Below, in pieces: positions 47,317 through 57,586 of a stretch of 64,000 nt of DNA. A program made the translations under genes and the position numbers. Position 1 is the stretch's first letter. The number at the start of each line of letters is the position of its first letter. This DNA comes from Orientallactaga sibirica (taxonomy: Eukaryota; Chordata; Mammalia; Rodentia; Dipodidae). A model generated the notes under the pieces. That model ran no database searches and had not been told where the DNA came from. It saw only the letters and a program-made list of their open reading frames with translations. Where the stretch lies: the NCBI GenBank assembly GCA_036365145.1, contig JAEOAD010000001.1, positions 106,641,001 through 106,705,000 on the forward strand, read 5' to 3'.

Positions 47317-47889
47317 CCCCGAAGCTGAGCCTTGAATGCAGAATTGATGTCCTCTTCCTGCTGGACAGTTCTACGGCCACTGCTCTGGAGGGCTTCCTCC
47401 GTGCCAAGGCCTTCATGAAGCGCTTTCTGCAGGCTGTGCTGAGCGAGGACTCCCGGGCCCGCGTGGGAGTGGCCAGTTACAGCAGGGAGGTTGTGGTGGC
47501 TGTGCCCGTGGGGGAGTACCAGGATGTGCCAGACCTGATTAGGAACCTGGACAGCATCCCCTTTAGTGGTGGTCCCACCCTGACGGGCAATGCCTTGTGG
47601 CAGGCAGCAGAACATGGCTTTGGGAGTGCCACCCGGACAGGCCAGGACCGGCCACGCAGAGTGGTGGTCCTGCTTACTGAATCGTACTCCCAGGATGACG
47701 TGGCCGGCCCAGCACGTCACGCAAGGGCCCGGGAACTGCTCCTATTGGGCCTGGGCAACGAGGCTGTGCAGGCAGAGCTGGAGGAGATCACGGGCAGTGC
47801 GAAGCATGTGATGGTCTACACAGACCCTCAGGGCCTGTTCAACTACATCCCAGAACTGCAGGGGATGCTGTGCAGCCGGCCACGGCCAG
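47317..47889 (+). CDS. VWA2: VWA2 exon 11: complete vWA2 domain
   Basis: One 573-nt phase 1-1 exon, ending ccag|gtaagg, encodes residues 333-523. C340 precedes IDVLFLLDSSTA, the opening strand; ARVGVASYSREV, GGPTLTGNAL and RRVVVLLTES follow in domain order. The first MIDAS motif reads DSSTA (349-353), lacking the last serine, and the usual TDG is T453-E-S. Metal binding is therefore probably weak or lost. The closing CSR sits near the next domain. Confidence 0.97.
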
Positions 47890-48031
47890 GTAAGGTCTTC
47901 CTTCTTTCTGGAAACCACTAACCATTATTCTCTCTAGTGCCTGTGCTAAAGGCTGGAAACAGCTGTGTAACCAGAATTGCCTCAGTTTACTTCTCAAGAA
48001 AGTGGGACTAAGTACAGTACTTCTGAGGGCT

Positions 48032-48238
48032 GTTTTTTTTTTTTAATTATTTTATTTATTTGAGAGCAACAGACAGACAGAATGGACACACCAGGGCCTT
48101 CAGCCATTGCAAATGAACTCCAGATGCATGCACCACCCTATGCATCTGGCTTACATGGGTACTGGGGAATCGAGCCTCGAACAAGGGTCCTTAGGCTTCA
48201 CAGACAAGCGCTTAACCACTAAGCCATCTCTTCAGCCC
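48032..48238 (-). mobile_element. Dip-type SINE (short form)
   Basis: ctgagggct on both sides. Confidence 0.86.
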
Positions 48239-48393
48239 CCTGAGGGCTTTTTGTGAACACAAGGTAAGACAAGCCATAGGCGCACAGTATGGACTAAGCA
48301 CTCTACAATGTGTGGCTGTCGCTGCTGGTTTCTTTCTTCATCATCCTGGGTGTTTGAGAATCTCCCAATCCTGCTCTTAAAAACAGCAGCTAT

Positions 48394-48568
48394 ACGGGCG
48401 TGGTGGCTCACGCCTTTAATCCCAGCACTCAGGAGGCAGAGGTAGGAGGATCACCGAGAGTTCGAGGCCACCCTGAGACTACATAGTGAATTCCAGGTCA
48501 GCCTGAGCCAGAGTGAGACCCTACCTCAAAAAAAAAAAAAAAAAACCCAAAAAACAAAAAACAAAAAA
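48394..48568 (+). mobile_element. B1 SINE
   Basis: Close to consensus with a long A-rich tail; cagcagct on both sides. Confidence 0.87.
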
Positions 48569-49102
48569 AACCCAGCAGCTTTGCAGCCTCTTTGATGGCA
48601 GTGTATAGAAGGACAGGATTCTTTGGATGCGGACATGCAATCAATACACACATGTGGGTGCCCACGCGTTCAAATAGGGTTGAAACAAACATGTTGTAAA
48701 ATGACACTTAACCTGGCATGTGGATGTTTTGTTTGTCCTGTTTCACCCACCATGAAGCTGACGTGGTGAGCTGCATTCATAAGGCCCCCTGGGAAACAGG
48801 AGCCCTGGGGATAGGCATAGCCATGAACTGTCAGGGGCCTGGTCACGGCTGAAGATGTCACAGCTGGAAAACATCCTTGACAGCGTCCCTGCTGCTACCC
48901 TGAAAAGGTGGCAGATGAGAAGCTGCACATGGGACTCGGCTTCTCAGCTCATGTTACTGTCCCCACAGGCAAGAGGTCCTCCTTCCTATAAGGGGGAAAA
49001 GGACAAGGACTGGACTGAACTGCCTTTGTCCTCGTCTCTCTAGGTCAATCCTCATGGCAGACAAAGAGCTTTTGTTTTTCTTTTTTAAGAATACTTGTAA
49101 AG

Positions 49103-49303
49103 GGCTGCAGGGATGGCTTAGCAGTTAAAGGCACTTGTCTGTGAACCCTAAGGACCCAAATTCGATTCCCTAGTACCCACATAAGCCAGATGCATAAGGC
49201 GACACATGCGTCTGGGGGTCATTTGCAGTGGCTAGAGGCCCTGGAGCAGCAATTCTCTATCTTCCCTCCACCCTCAAATAAATTAATAAAAATAAATATT
49301 TTT
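49103..49303 (+). mobile_element. Dip-type SINE (short form)
   Basis: Sense copy with A-rich tail that a B1 joins directly. Confidence 0.85.
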
Positions 49304-49305
49304 TA

Positions 49306-49450
49306 AGCCAGACATGGTGGCGCACACCTTTAATCCCAGCACTTGGGAGGCAGAAGTAGGTGGATCACTAAGTTTGAGGCCACCAAGACTACATAGTGAA
49401 TTCCAGGTCAGCCTGGACTAGAGAGTGAGACCCCACCTCAAAAACCCAAA
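49306..49450 (+). mobile_element. B1 SINE
   Basis: Sense copy directly after the Dip tail; small deletion in the second half. Confidence 0.83.
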
Positions 49451-50346
49451 CATATATATTTTTTTTTCTTCAGTAGTTGAGTTCAATGGCTCCCATATTC
49501 CCCATGCCATTTCCTTGTGATAATGTCTTCCATTTAGTATGGTGCATTGTTACAGTTCATGAACAAGTGTTGATAAATTATCATTTATCATAGTCCATCC
49601 TTTAGTCAGACTTCCTTAGTTCTTATCTACTCTCCTTCTTCTGTTTGACATGTGGTGAGCCTGGCTCCTTAGGCTCCTTGAAGTTGCTAAACTTTTTCAA
49701 TTTTCCTTATTCCTGAGTGGTTCTTAAAAGCCAATAAATCAGGCCACCAGACCCTCTGGCTCCATATCTAAACCTTTCCTGTGGTTCCCTGTGCACTTGA
49801 AAGAAACCCAAGCCTCTTCCGCTGGCTTCTGAGAGCTCTGTGCCTCCTCCCTCCTGCAGCCCCTGCTCACTGGGAGCTGGAAGAGACTTCTCCTTGCTTA
49901 GAGGCTCCTGCCCTCCACGCCCCCCCACCCCACTTCAGCTCGTTCCTGCGTCCTTGTAGCGGAGGCATCACCTCTCCAGAGAAGCCCCATTGTATCATGT
50001 TGCCTTGCTGGTCTCTCTATTCCTTTCCTGCTTTTCCCTCTGTGCTGCCCACTGTTCTCACAGGTGACCACTCACAGAGGGCAGGCACCAGCCTATGTGG
50101 CACATGGAGGATGCTAGGTAGCTGGACAGGTGAAAGTACAGGTGCAGGTGCTGCCTCAAGGGTCCCTAAAACTCAATAGATTCCATATGCTAGAAGTTTC
50201 TTTCACAGGGGAGAGGGGAGTGGCCATCTAGTGGCTTCCACGTTGAAGTCCAAGCAAGAAGAGACAGAGGGTAAGTGGAAGGGCCAGCAGCTTCCACTTT
50301 CACAAGTTAGAACTGGCCTGGTTTCAAACTTGGAAATTACAGTTAC

Positions 50347-50582
50347 TCTTTTTTTTGTAATTATTTTAAGACAGAGAGAGAGAGAAAGAGGCGGGGGGTG
50401 GTGCACCAGGGCCTTTCAGCCGTTGTGAACAAACTCCAGACACATGCGCCTGCTTGTGCACATATGCAACATTGCATACTTGCGGCACTTTTGCGTCTGG
50501 CTATACATGGGACATGGAAATTCGAACAAGCGCTCTTAGGCTTCGCAGGCAAGCACCTTAACCACTAAGCCATCTCTCTAGC
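50347..50582 (-). mobile_element. Dip-type SINE (long form), diverged
   Basis: tggaaattacagtta on both sides; the long-form block is mutated (tgcgcctgcttgtgcacata). Confidence 0.86.
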
Positions 50583-50840
50583 TGGAAATTACAGTTATTT
50601 CTGATCACAGCCCATAGATGGTGCCTAACTCAGGGCTACCCCTAGTGTCCAGGCAGACTGGGAAATTCCTATTCCTGCTTATTTTCCAGGAAAGCATACT
50701 CTATGGCTATTTCTAAGGAGGAGGGTGGACTCTGCATGGACAGACACTGTTCTGGCTGACTTGGGCTACATCCAATCCAGAGTAGTCCCCACTTGTCCAG
50801 CCACCTTCAGATAAGGGATGCCCTGTGCTTGCTTCTGCAG

Positions 50841-51392
50841 GCTGCCCGGCACAGTCACTGGACCTGGTCTTCCTGTTGGATGCCTCCGCCTCGGTGGGGC
50901 CCGAGAACTTTGCTCAGATGCAGAGCTTCGTGAGGAGTTGTACCCTCCAGTTTGATGTGAACGCCGACGTGACACAGGTCGGCTTGGTGGTGTATGGCAG
51001 CCAGGTGCAGACGGCCTTTGGGCTGGATGCCCATCTCACCCGTGCTGCCGTGCTGCGAGCTGTAAGCCAGGCCCCCTATCTCGGAGGTGTGGGCTCAGCT
51101 GGCACAGCCTTGTTGCATATCGATGGCAAGGTGATGACTGTCCAGAAGGGTGCCCGTCCTGGTGTCCCCAAGGCTGTGGTGATGATAACAGGTGGGAGAG
51201 GGGCAGAAGACGCAGCCGTCCCTGCCCAGCAGCTGAGAAACAATGGCATCTCCGTCTTGGTTGTGAGTGTGGGGCCTGTCCTCCGGGAGGCAGTGCGGAG
51301 GCTTGCTGGTCCCCGGGACTCCCTGATCCACGTGGCAGCTTATACAGACTTACAGTACCACCAGGACATGCTCATCGAGTGGATATGTGGAG
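50841..51392 (+). CDS. VWA2: VWA2 exon 12: complete vWA3 domain
   Basis: One 552-nt phase 1-1 exon, ending g|gtaagt, encodes residues 524-707. LDLVFLLDASASVGPENF gives a perfect DxSxS at 537-541. However, the threonine loop reads GGVGSAGTAL (605-614) and the third motif is ITGG, with glycine (641) in place of aspartate. The MIDAS is thus only partly kept. C525 and the C of IEWICG frame the domain and probably pair, as is common in vWA modules. Confidence 0.97.
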
Positions 51393-51775
51393 GTAAGTCT
51401 CAGGGCTGCCCCAAGATAGGACTTCCATGCCAGCCTTCATGTGTCACTATGAGGAAGGCAGCTCTGGAGCCCTCGCTTTCCTAGCTGTGCCAGCTTATAT
51501 GCTAAATCTCACACTTCAAGTTTCTCAGATGCATAGCCATTTGACATTTAAGGTGCACCCAATTTAAACCAGGTACTCCTTCTCAAACTTGAGTGTGTAC
51601 ATTTCATGTAAACACACATTTTTAGAAAGCCACAGGCCCCCAATGCTATAAGGACCTTGTGTTCACAATAACTTAGGTATCAAATGACAGATCTGGGAGC
51701 CAGTGGGGGTAGCCAGCCTCTAAGGATTCATTGTGCTTGTAACCTCCTTCCCACCCTTTAAAAGTAGCAATATGG

Positions 51776-51947
51776 GGGGCTGGAGAAATGGCTTAGCAGT
51801 TAAGGCGCTTGCCTGTGAAGCCTAAGGACCCAGGTTCAATTCCCCAGTACCCATGTAAGCTGGATCACAAAGTGGCACATGAGTCTGTTTGCAGTGACTG
51901 GAGGCTCTGGTGTGCCCATTTTTTCTGTCTGCCTCTCTCATAATTTT
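51776..51947 (+). mobile_element. Dip-type SINE, first of a tandem pair
   Basis: Sense copy with shortened body (gtggcacatgagtctgtttg). Confidence 0.83.
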
Positions 51948-51962
51948 TTAAAGTAGCAATAT

Positions 51963-52140
51963 GGGCTGGAGAGATTGCTCAGTGGTTAAAGGTGCTTGCT
52001 TGTAATGCCTAATGACTTGGGTTCAATTCCCCAGTACCTACGTAAAGCCAGATGCACAAAGTGGTGCATGCATCTGGAGTTCCTTTACAGTGGCAAGAGG
52101 ACCATGGTGTGCCTATTCTCTTTCGCTCTCTGCCTTAAAT
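51963..52140 (+). mobile_element. Dip-type SINE, second of a tandem pair
   Basis: Sense copy; its tail is entered by the next, reversed copy. Confidence 0.83.
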
Positions 52141-52142
52141 AT

Positions 52143-52340
52143 TTTTAACAATTTTATTTTGTTTTTAATATTTTTATTTATTTTGCAAGCAGATATAGAG
52201 AGAATGGGTGTGCCAAGGCCTCCAGCCACTGCAAATGAACACCAAATGTATGTGCCACTTTGTGCATCTGGCATTGATCCCTGGTCATTAAGCTTTGCAG
52301 GCAAGTGCCTTAACTGCAAAGCAATTTCTGTAGCCCTTAG
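52143..52340 (-). mobile_element. Dip-type SINE, tail-to-tail with the previous copy
   Basis: Antisense copy with part of the body missing (ggcattgatccctggtcat). Confidence 0.82.
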
Positions 52341-52597
52341 TAAATAAAATTTTTTTTTAAGTAGTGATATAATTCTAGTGAAAAGAGTACCACGCACACA
52401 GCCCATCCAAGAGAGTGTCCCTCTGTGTAGGAAAGCTGGGTGCACGTGGGGCCTTATCTCACCAAGTAAGATAGAGCACTAGCCATGTGCTGTGCCATCA
52501 CTTCAGCACTAAGGGAGACCCTGAGATGTGTGAGACATTGCTCTAGGGTCCTTCCAACTGTTCCCTGCTGTGCCTGGTGGACAATTCTCCATTGCAG

Positions 52598-52723
52598 AAG
52601 CCAAGCGGCCGGTCAACCTCTGCAAACCCAGCCCGTGCATGAATGAAGGCACGTGTGTCCTACGGAACAGCAGCTACCGTTGCGAGTGCCGGGATGGCTG
52701 GGAAGGGCCTCACTGCGAGAACC
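52598..52723 (+). CDS. VWA2: VWA2 exon 13: EGF-like domain 2
   Basis: A 126-nt phase 1-1 exon, ending aacc|gtgagt; residues 708-749. The six cysteines are 716, 721, 727, 736, 738 and 747. CMNEGTC fits the O-fucose consensus, but CKPSPC lacks the serine position for O-glucose, so the two EGF domains differ. N731-S-S is an N-glycosylation sequon. DGWEGPHCEN is the usual end of an EGF fold. Confidence 0.96.
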
Positions 52724-53447
52724 GTGAGTAGGCTGACCTCAGTAGTCCTGCCGAACTCAGAAAACAGCAGGTTGTGTCCATCATTTTATCACTTATGAAA
52801 CACCCAGGAGGATCTTGTACCTCCCAAGCATCGTTACAGGTATAGAGAATATAGCAGTAAGTCAGACAGTAAAAAGCTGCTCTCTTGGGACTTCTAATGT
52901 GGGGGGGGGTAGTAAAATTATAGATATGAGATGGAGCTATGTGCAGTGGAAGTACTCAAGACAACCAGAAGGGAGGCCTTGGTTAGGGACACAGGGAAGC
53001 CAGAACATGGGGTAGAGATAGGAGATGAAGGTGGTGGGGGATGTGGTAAGCAGGTGGGTAGCTATAGTGTGCGAGATGGTGTGCCTTTCCTTGGCTGGGT
53101 GGTATAAGAAGAGCAGCCATCAGCGGGGCTAATGATGGGGAAGAGGTCCTGGAGGTCTGAGAAGTAGCTATGCAGCAGACATGGCACAATGACTGTGCTC
53201 AGTGTCCCAGGCTCGCCTGTGGTCCCTTTTCCTAAGTGTTGAGTTTGAACAACCAGAAGCCAGAGCTGTGGCTTCTGAGCCCTTGGAACAGATTGGCTTC
53301 AGGTGGCCAGAAAGGATGAAGTATTTTCAAATGGGGTCTGTGGGGTGGGGAAGATTGTAAAGTAAGGACATGGGGGGGGTCACGGGGCTTCTGATTCATT
53401 GAGGAGAGCACTTGAGACATGCTTTCAGCATTTGCTTCCTTTTCCAG
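52724..53447 (+). other. VWA2: VWA2 intron 13
   Basis: 724 nt without recognisable repeats, rich in ggtgggg on the sense strand. Ends cttccttttccag. Confidence 0.88.
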
Positions 53448-53554
53448 GGGTCTTGAGAGGAGATGCCCCCAAAGCACGTGGCATCCGCCAAGAGCCTGCA
53501 GGAGGACAACAGCTCCTCACCTCCCAACAAGTCCCTGGGCATCCTGGGAGCTGA
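53448..53554 (+). CDS. VWA2: VWA2 exon 14: C-terminal tail with RGD, stop codon
   Basis: After ccttttccag the frame gives residues 750-784 and TGA at 53552-53554. It opens RVLRGDAPKARGIRQEPAG, with RGD at 753-755 just after EGF2. The rest is low in hydrophobic residues and looks unstructured. The first residues align with the known AMACO end; the remainder is poorly conserved between mammals as far as I recall, so the exact stop rests on this genome alone. Confidence 0.85.
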
Positions 53555-54918
53555 AAGAGCCCACGTCTCAGACAGCACATCTGGGGGTTCCTCCAGCATC
53601 TGCTTCTAGTTCTGTGCAGAGCCTCAAGACATGCCAGCTGCAGATGCTGCTTCCTGTAGAAGCAGCAGTTAGTGACCATGTAAACCCTTACTATATTTTT
53701 CTTTCCGTACCTGGTTGTATCTCGTTGAGGTAAGTCATCTGCCCTTCCCTGCGGAGGACAGTAAGAAACCTCAGAGACACCAGGGAAATGTCATAGCCTG
53801 TTTGAAGGTCCCTTTGCTCAACGCATCCTGGACAGAATGTTGTTGAACCAGGAATGCCCGACTGCAGGTGCTCTCTGGTGCATTGTTGGTACCGGTGGTC
53901 TTTTCCACCAGAAAGGCTCTCATATGCATCTACTTTCAGTTTGAAACGGGACACATGTGCCATTTGTGACAACTCCTCCTGACCAGATCTGAAGAGAGGA
54001 GAGACCTGGAAATGTCTAAGATGAAATTTGTTTGAACCCTCCAGGTCTGGAGAGGCTTCCTTTAAAAAGAACTTACTAAGGGGTGTTACTGTGGTGTGCT
54101 CATTGACAACTTCCTTAACGCTCCTTTTGGTGGGATAATGAGGAATAGAATTCTCAACAAATACAGGATAAGGAGACACCTAAAGGAGGTTTGCTTTTTA
54201 TGCCTAGTTCTTAAAGGGAAATTTTAAGAGATACTGTTGATTATTTATTCAGCATGTGTTTGTGTCTCGTTGGAAAACTTTCTACTTAGGAATCAGGTGT
54301 CTCCTCAGGTCATGCTGTGTGAAGCTGGGTTTTCAGTTGAAGCCATTATAGAGCTCTGATATACTTTCTCTTTGTCACAGTTTGCCTTTCTTAGGCCTTA
54401 CTGTTTCTTTTTAATCCCAAGCCCTCAGAATTTCTTTCGATCTTTTTCTAGTTAAAGTGCCACTGATTAAATCAACCTTTATCAAAATCTCAAAAGCAGC
54501 AAGGGGAGATTGAGACTTACTACCTAATCAGCTAAACCCTTTAAGTAAACTTCTAGCTTTATTTTTAGCTTTAATCATGAAATTAATATATATTTTTTCC
54601 TTAAAAAATCAAAATATTGTAGATAGAACATAAATTTCATTTTATTATCTCTAAATGATCCTGATGCCAGCCACTGCTGAAAATTCTAGTCTAACAATTA
54701 AGCCTCTTGCTTTTTCCCAAGGAAATATTTATGAACAACAGTAGTTCTCTCTCCTCTTTGTGAAGTTGTATGCCTTTTCTTCTTCTCATCTAGACCCTAG
54801 AAGAGTTTGAAATAGTAGTGACTGTAACATGTGTCTATGTGTGGTTCTAGACTAAAGACACCTTTTCATCATAATAGCTCTTCATCTGTGAGTCACTCTG
54901 TCAGGTTAAGAATGCTGC

Positions 54919-55079
54919 TTAGCCGGGCGTGGTGGCGCATGCCTTTAATCCCAGCACTCGGGAGGCAGAGGTAGGAGGATAGCCATGAGTTCAAGGCCAC
55001 TCTGAGACTACATAGTGAATTCCAGGTCAGTCTGGGCTAGAGCAAGACCCTACCTTGAAAAAAAAAAAAAAAAAAAAAA
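54919..55079 (+). mobile_element. B1 SINE in the probable VWA2 3'UTR
   Basis: Near-consensus sense B1 with a 22-nt A-tail, so it would be transcribed in sense within the mRNA. Confidence 0.88.
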
Positions 55080-55436
55080 TTGCTTCTTCTTGGATCTAGA
55101 TGTCTAAGGATGTGTTATGACTATTAAGATTTACAGTGTGTTTTTCCAAACTGGTAGGGTTAAAATTCATGACCATAACACATATTCTTTAAATGTTGCT
55201 GAATTTCATTTATCAATATTTTTAAGGATTTCTTTAATCTGTGTCCAAAGGTGAGATTTGTCATCGAAAAATCTATTTCTCAAACTTTCACATTCCTATA
55301 TTCCTATTTTCTTATAGTGAACAAAATCGTGTCTGTATTGAAGGCTTCTTATTCGATTCTATTTCATATTGTCTTGGGTTGTACTTTTTATTACATTAAT
55401 CTGTTCAAGGGGGCAGAAAATTGTTTTTTTTAAAAA

Positions 55437-55442
55437 AATAAA
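55437..55442 (+). terminator. VWA2: Candidate VWA2 poly(A) signal AATAAA
   Basis: aataaa followed by the GT-rich catttgtgctctg. It is the first sense aataaa outside a SINE after the stop codon that I noticed; an aataaa at 55845 is a later alternative. Confidence 0.4.
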
Positions 55443-55778
55443 ACATTTGTGCTCTGAGCTTCCTTCATTACTATTTGGGCAACTTCCCAAGTATTGATGT
55501 TTCTTTTTTCCAAGAATTACTTAAAAGTCCTCTGGGAGCATTGGTTTGCCAGTGTCTATGTGTAATCAGTTTCTGCAGCTGGCCTCTGCATTTGGGGTAC
55601 CTTGTTAATAGTACTCTTAAAACCCTCTCTCAGCTTGATTTAAGGAGGCTTCAAGTTTCTGGCTAGGATTCCATTTGTGGTTCTACTGACACATAGTTTG
55701 AAGTGTGTAAATAATCAAGATACGTGCCTCTTGCATATTTCATGAAGTACAAAGGAAACCCGAAATACAAGGAACATT

Positions 55779-55784
55779 TTTATT
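55779..55784 (-). terminator. AFAP1L2: Candidate distal AFAP1L2 poly(A) signal
   Basis: tttatt on + is aataaa on the gene's strand, followed on that strand by tgttccttgtatttc. It would give a 3'UTR of about 1.07 kb. Confidence 0.4.
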
Positions 55785-56201
55785 TAAAAAAAAAAAATCT
55801 AAATCACCACTTGGTAAAGGTCACTACCTGTTTTTGACATAGGAAATAAATGCCCTGGGATTAGAAAGACAGTAAGAATAAAAGACCTTTAACTTCCAGG
55901 AACCAGTGTTAAGAGAACTGATTCAGAATGCCCAGAAATAGGGCAAAGATGACATGAAATGTTTCAACCTGTGTTAATGCCATCACAGAAACAGAGGCAG
56001 GACAGCATAAAAGCACACTACCAATTTGAAGAAAGGCTACCCTAACCAAAATTTATCACTTCTTTGCTCACCAGGGACCATAAATTAAAACAGATCTTTA
56101 AAACAGGGATAAAAAGAATTATATTAAATAACTCTTCCCTGAAAAGTGGCCTGAATCCGTAAACACAGGGACATTTGTTAATATACAAAATCACTTAAGA
56201 T

Positions 56202-56207
56202 TTTATT
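56202..56207 (-). terminator. AFAP1L2: Candidate proximal AFAP1L2 poly(A) signal
   Basis: aataaa on the minus strand with GT-rich sequence downstream (gattttgtatatt). It would give a 3'UTR of about 0.65 kb. Confidence 0.4.
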
Positions 56208-56836
56208 CAAAGGCAGTTGAATCAGTATTGCCTTAGATTGGGAAAAAGTCCTTACCTTGCTGGGGGGTGTCAGCTTGGTCCCAAATCTTTCCCTCTGTTA
56301 CTGGTTCTCAAAGTCCATGTCATTGGTGGTTTTACCCAGGTCCTGTCAATGCTATTTAAAATCACCAAAGACCAAGTTGGGCCCACTAATTGGACAGGAC
56401 AGACTCAAAGGCAAAGATGGTTTAGTCCCCAACACTGCCTGATACAAGATAAGAGATGAAGGTCAGGTGTTTCAGTTTTCTCAATCGCCAAAGTCACATG
56501 GCCATTTTTCGCTACTTACAAATCTTGATAAAGCAATAGGTGAAATCTTCAAAAACAGAAACCCAGAACATTCCTAAATTCAACAATGTCTCATGTACAG
56601 CCAATAGACTTGGGTCTCCAAAGGAGTCTTTGCTGTAGTAGTCCCTTTGGCTTGGAAAGGGGACAGCGCCTTCCTCCTCTCAGCTGAAGTTGCTCATTCA
56701 CGGCACCCAGTCCTTGCTTGTTTCTTCGAAACAGACTCACCCTTTTTCAGAGTTGCCGTTTGCACGAAGACTTGACTGAAGCAGGATTGTCAGCAAGGTC
56801 CACATTGACACAAGAGTCTAGACGGTTTCTCGTATC

Positions 56837-56863
56837 CTAACTTGCTCCTTTCTTCTCCCATTC
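56837..56863 (-). CDS. AFAP1L2: AFAP1L2 last coding exon (EWEKKGAS, stop)
   Basis: After the acceptor ctctag the minus strand reads eight codons, EWEKKGAS, and TAG. This is the conserved C-terminus of AFAP1L2 and joins the preceding exon in phase 0. The coding part is only 27 nt, so no ORF scan would find it; the exact match to the family end makes it secure. The same exon continues into the 3'UTR. Confidence 0.95.
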   Translation of the reverse strand, partial: EWEKKGAS

Positions 56864-57586
56864 CTAGAGTACCAAGTACAAGCACAAACACCCCCAAAAG
56901 ACAGTTATCCTCTGTAGCAACTATATCTATCTGTTCATCCCATGCAGAGAACCTAGGACAAGACCTTGAGGCTGTGGCTCAGCAGAGAGCTGCGAGTGAT
57001 TAATGACATCTGTCACAACAGTGAGGGAGTGGAGTCTCGTGCACTTAAATGGATTTAGTAATTCACCCTTGGTATACCTCCAGCAAGCACGTGGACAGGA
57101 ATAAAGAGCAGGGTTTGTCAAAGCCAAGATACCTCTAGGAATGCTCTTTACTGTGCAAACGAGTTAAGGATCAATTCAGTTCGTGTCCAGCCCTCAGGGA
57201 GAAGCCTCGTCATAGGCTCTGATCTCTCTGCCGCTGACTGGTTGGGTGACTTTTCATAAACCGTATCACTTGTCTAAGTCTGTTTCTTTAGTTTTAATGG
57301 TGAAAGACCTTTGTGGAATGAAACCTCTTCAGTCACATTCTGTCTTTGGAAGGTCACAGATAGACATGTCCTCAGGTTTATTGGGAATACCACTTGAATC
57401 AAATGTGAGCATCTTTCTGGTTAATCCGTGCCAAAGATTGTGCCAAGCAAGACCCGGGGAAGTGAGTGTCACTGCTGCTTTCTGCTGAGAGCAGAGCTCT
57501 CCCTCAGAACACCGCTTGTGGCAGAAGAGGGACTTCACCTAGCAAGAGCTCTACTGGCCCTGAAGGGGCTAGGAGTGACCGCTTAC
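56864..57586 (-). other. AFAP1L2: AFAP1L2 intron before the last exon
   Basis: 723 nt, no repeats recognised, no other coding potential seen. Confidence 0.88.

Larger units (their letters stand above)
47890..50840 (+). other. VWA2: VWA2 intron 11
   Basis: Ends gtgcttgcttctgcag. SINEs as listed; 48600-49090 and 49460-50330 look unique. Confidence 0.88.
51393..52597 (+). other. VWA2: VWA2 intron 12
   Basis: Three SINEs occupy 51776-52340; the remaining sequence looks unique. Ends ccattgcag. Confidence 0.88.
1..55460 (+). other. VWA2: VWA2 (AMACO) gene span
   Basis: One noncoding and 13 coding exons join, with matching phases and GT-AG boundaries, into a 784-codon frame from ATG 12296 to TGA 53552-53554. 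The domain order (signal peptide, vWA1, Cys-rich, EGF1, vWA2, vWA3, EGF2, tail) is that of the secreted basement-membrane protein AMACO, known to associate with the Fraser complex. Neighbouring AFAP1L2 on the opposite strand matches the gene order I recall for mammals. The left end may lie outside the window and the right end rests on a candidate poly(A) signal. Confidence 0.93.
53555..55460 (+). other. VWA2: VWA2 3'UTR (extent inferred)
   Basis: No reading frame of note. Contains a donor-like gag|gtaagt at 53729/53730, a B1 and AT-rich sequence. The right end is set by the candidate poly(A) signal at 55437. Confidence 0.45.
55760..56836 (-). other. AFAP1L2: AFAP1L2 3'UTR (extent inferred)
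   Basis: Follows the stop codon at 56837-56839. No SINE inserted, which contrasts with the surrounding introns and fits a transcribed UTR. Confidence 0.5.

Noticed and set aside
53691..54179. 162-residue minus-strand frame opposite the VWA2 3'UTR
   Set aside because: No recognisable domain and no neighbouring exons; the AFAP1L2 stop lies upstream on that strand, so it would be an unrelated gene without a promoter. Length alone is not enough.
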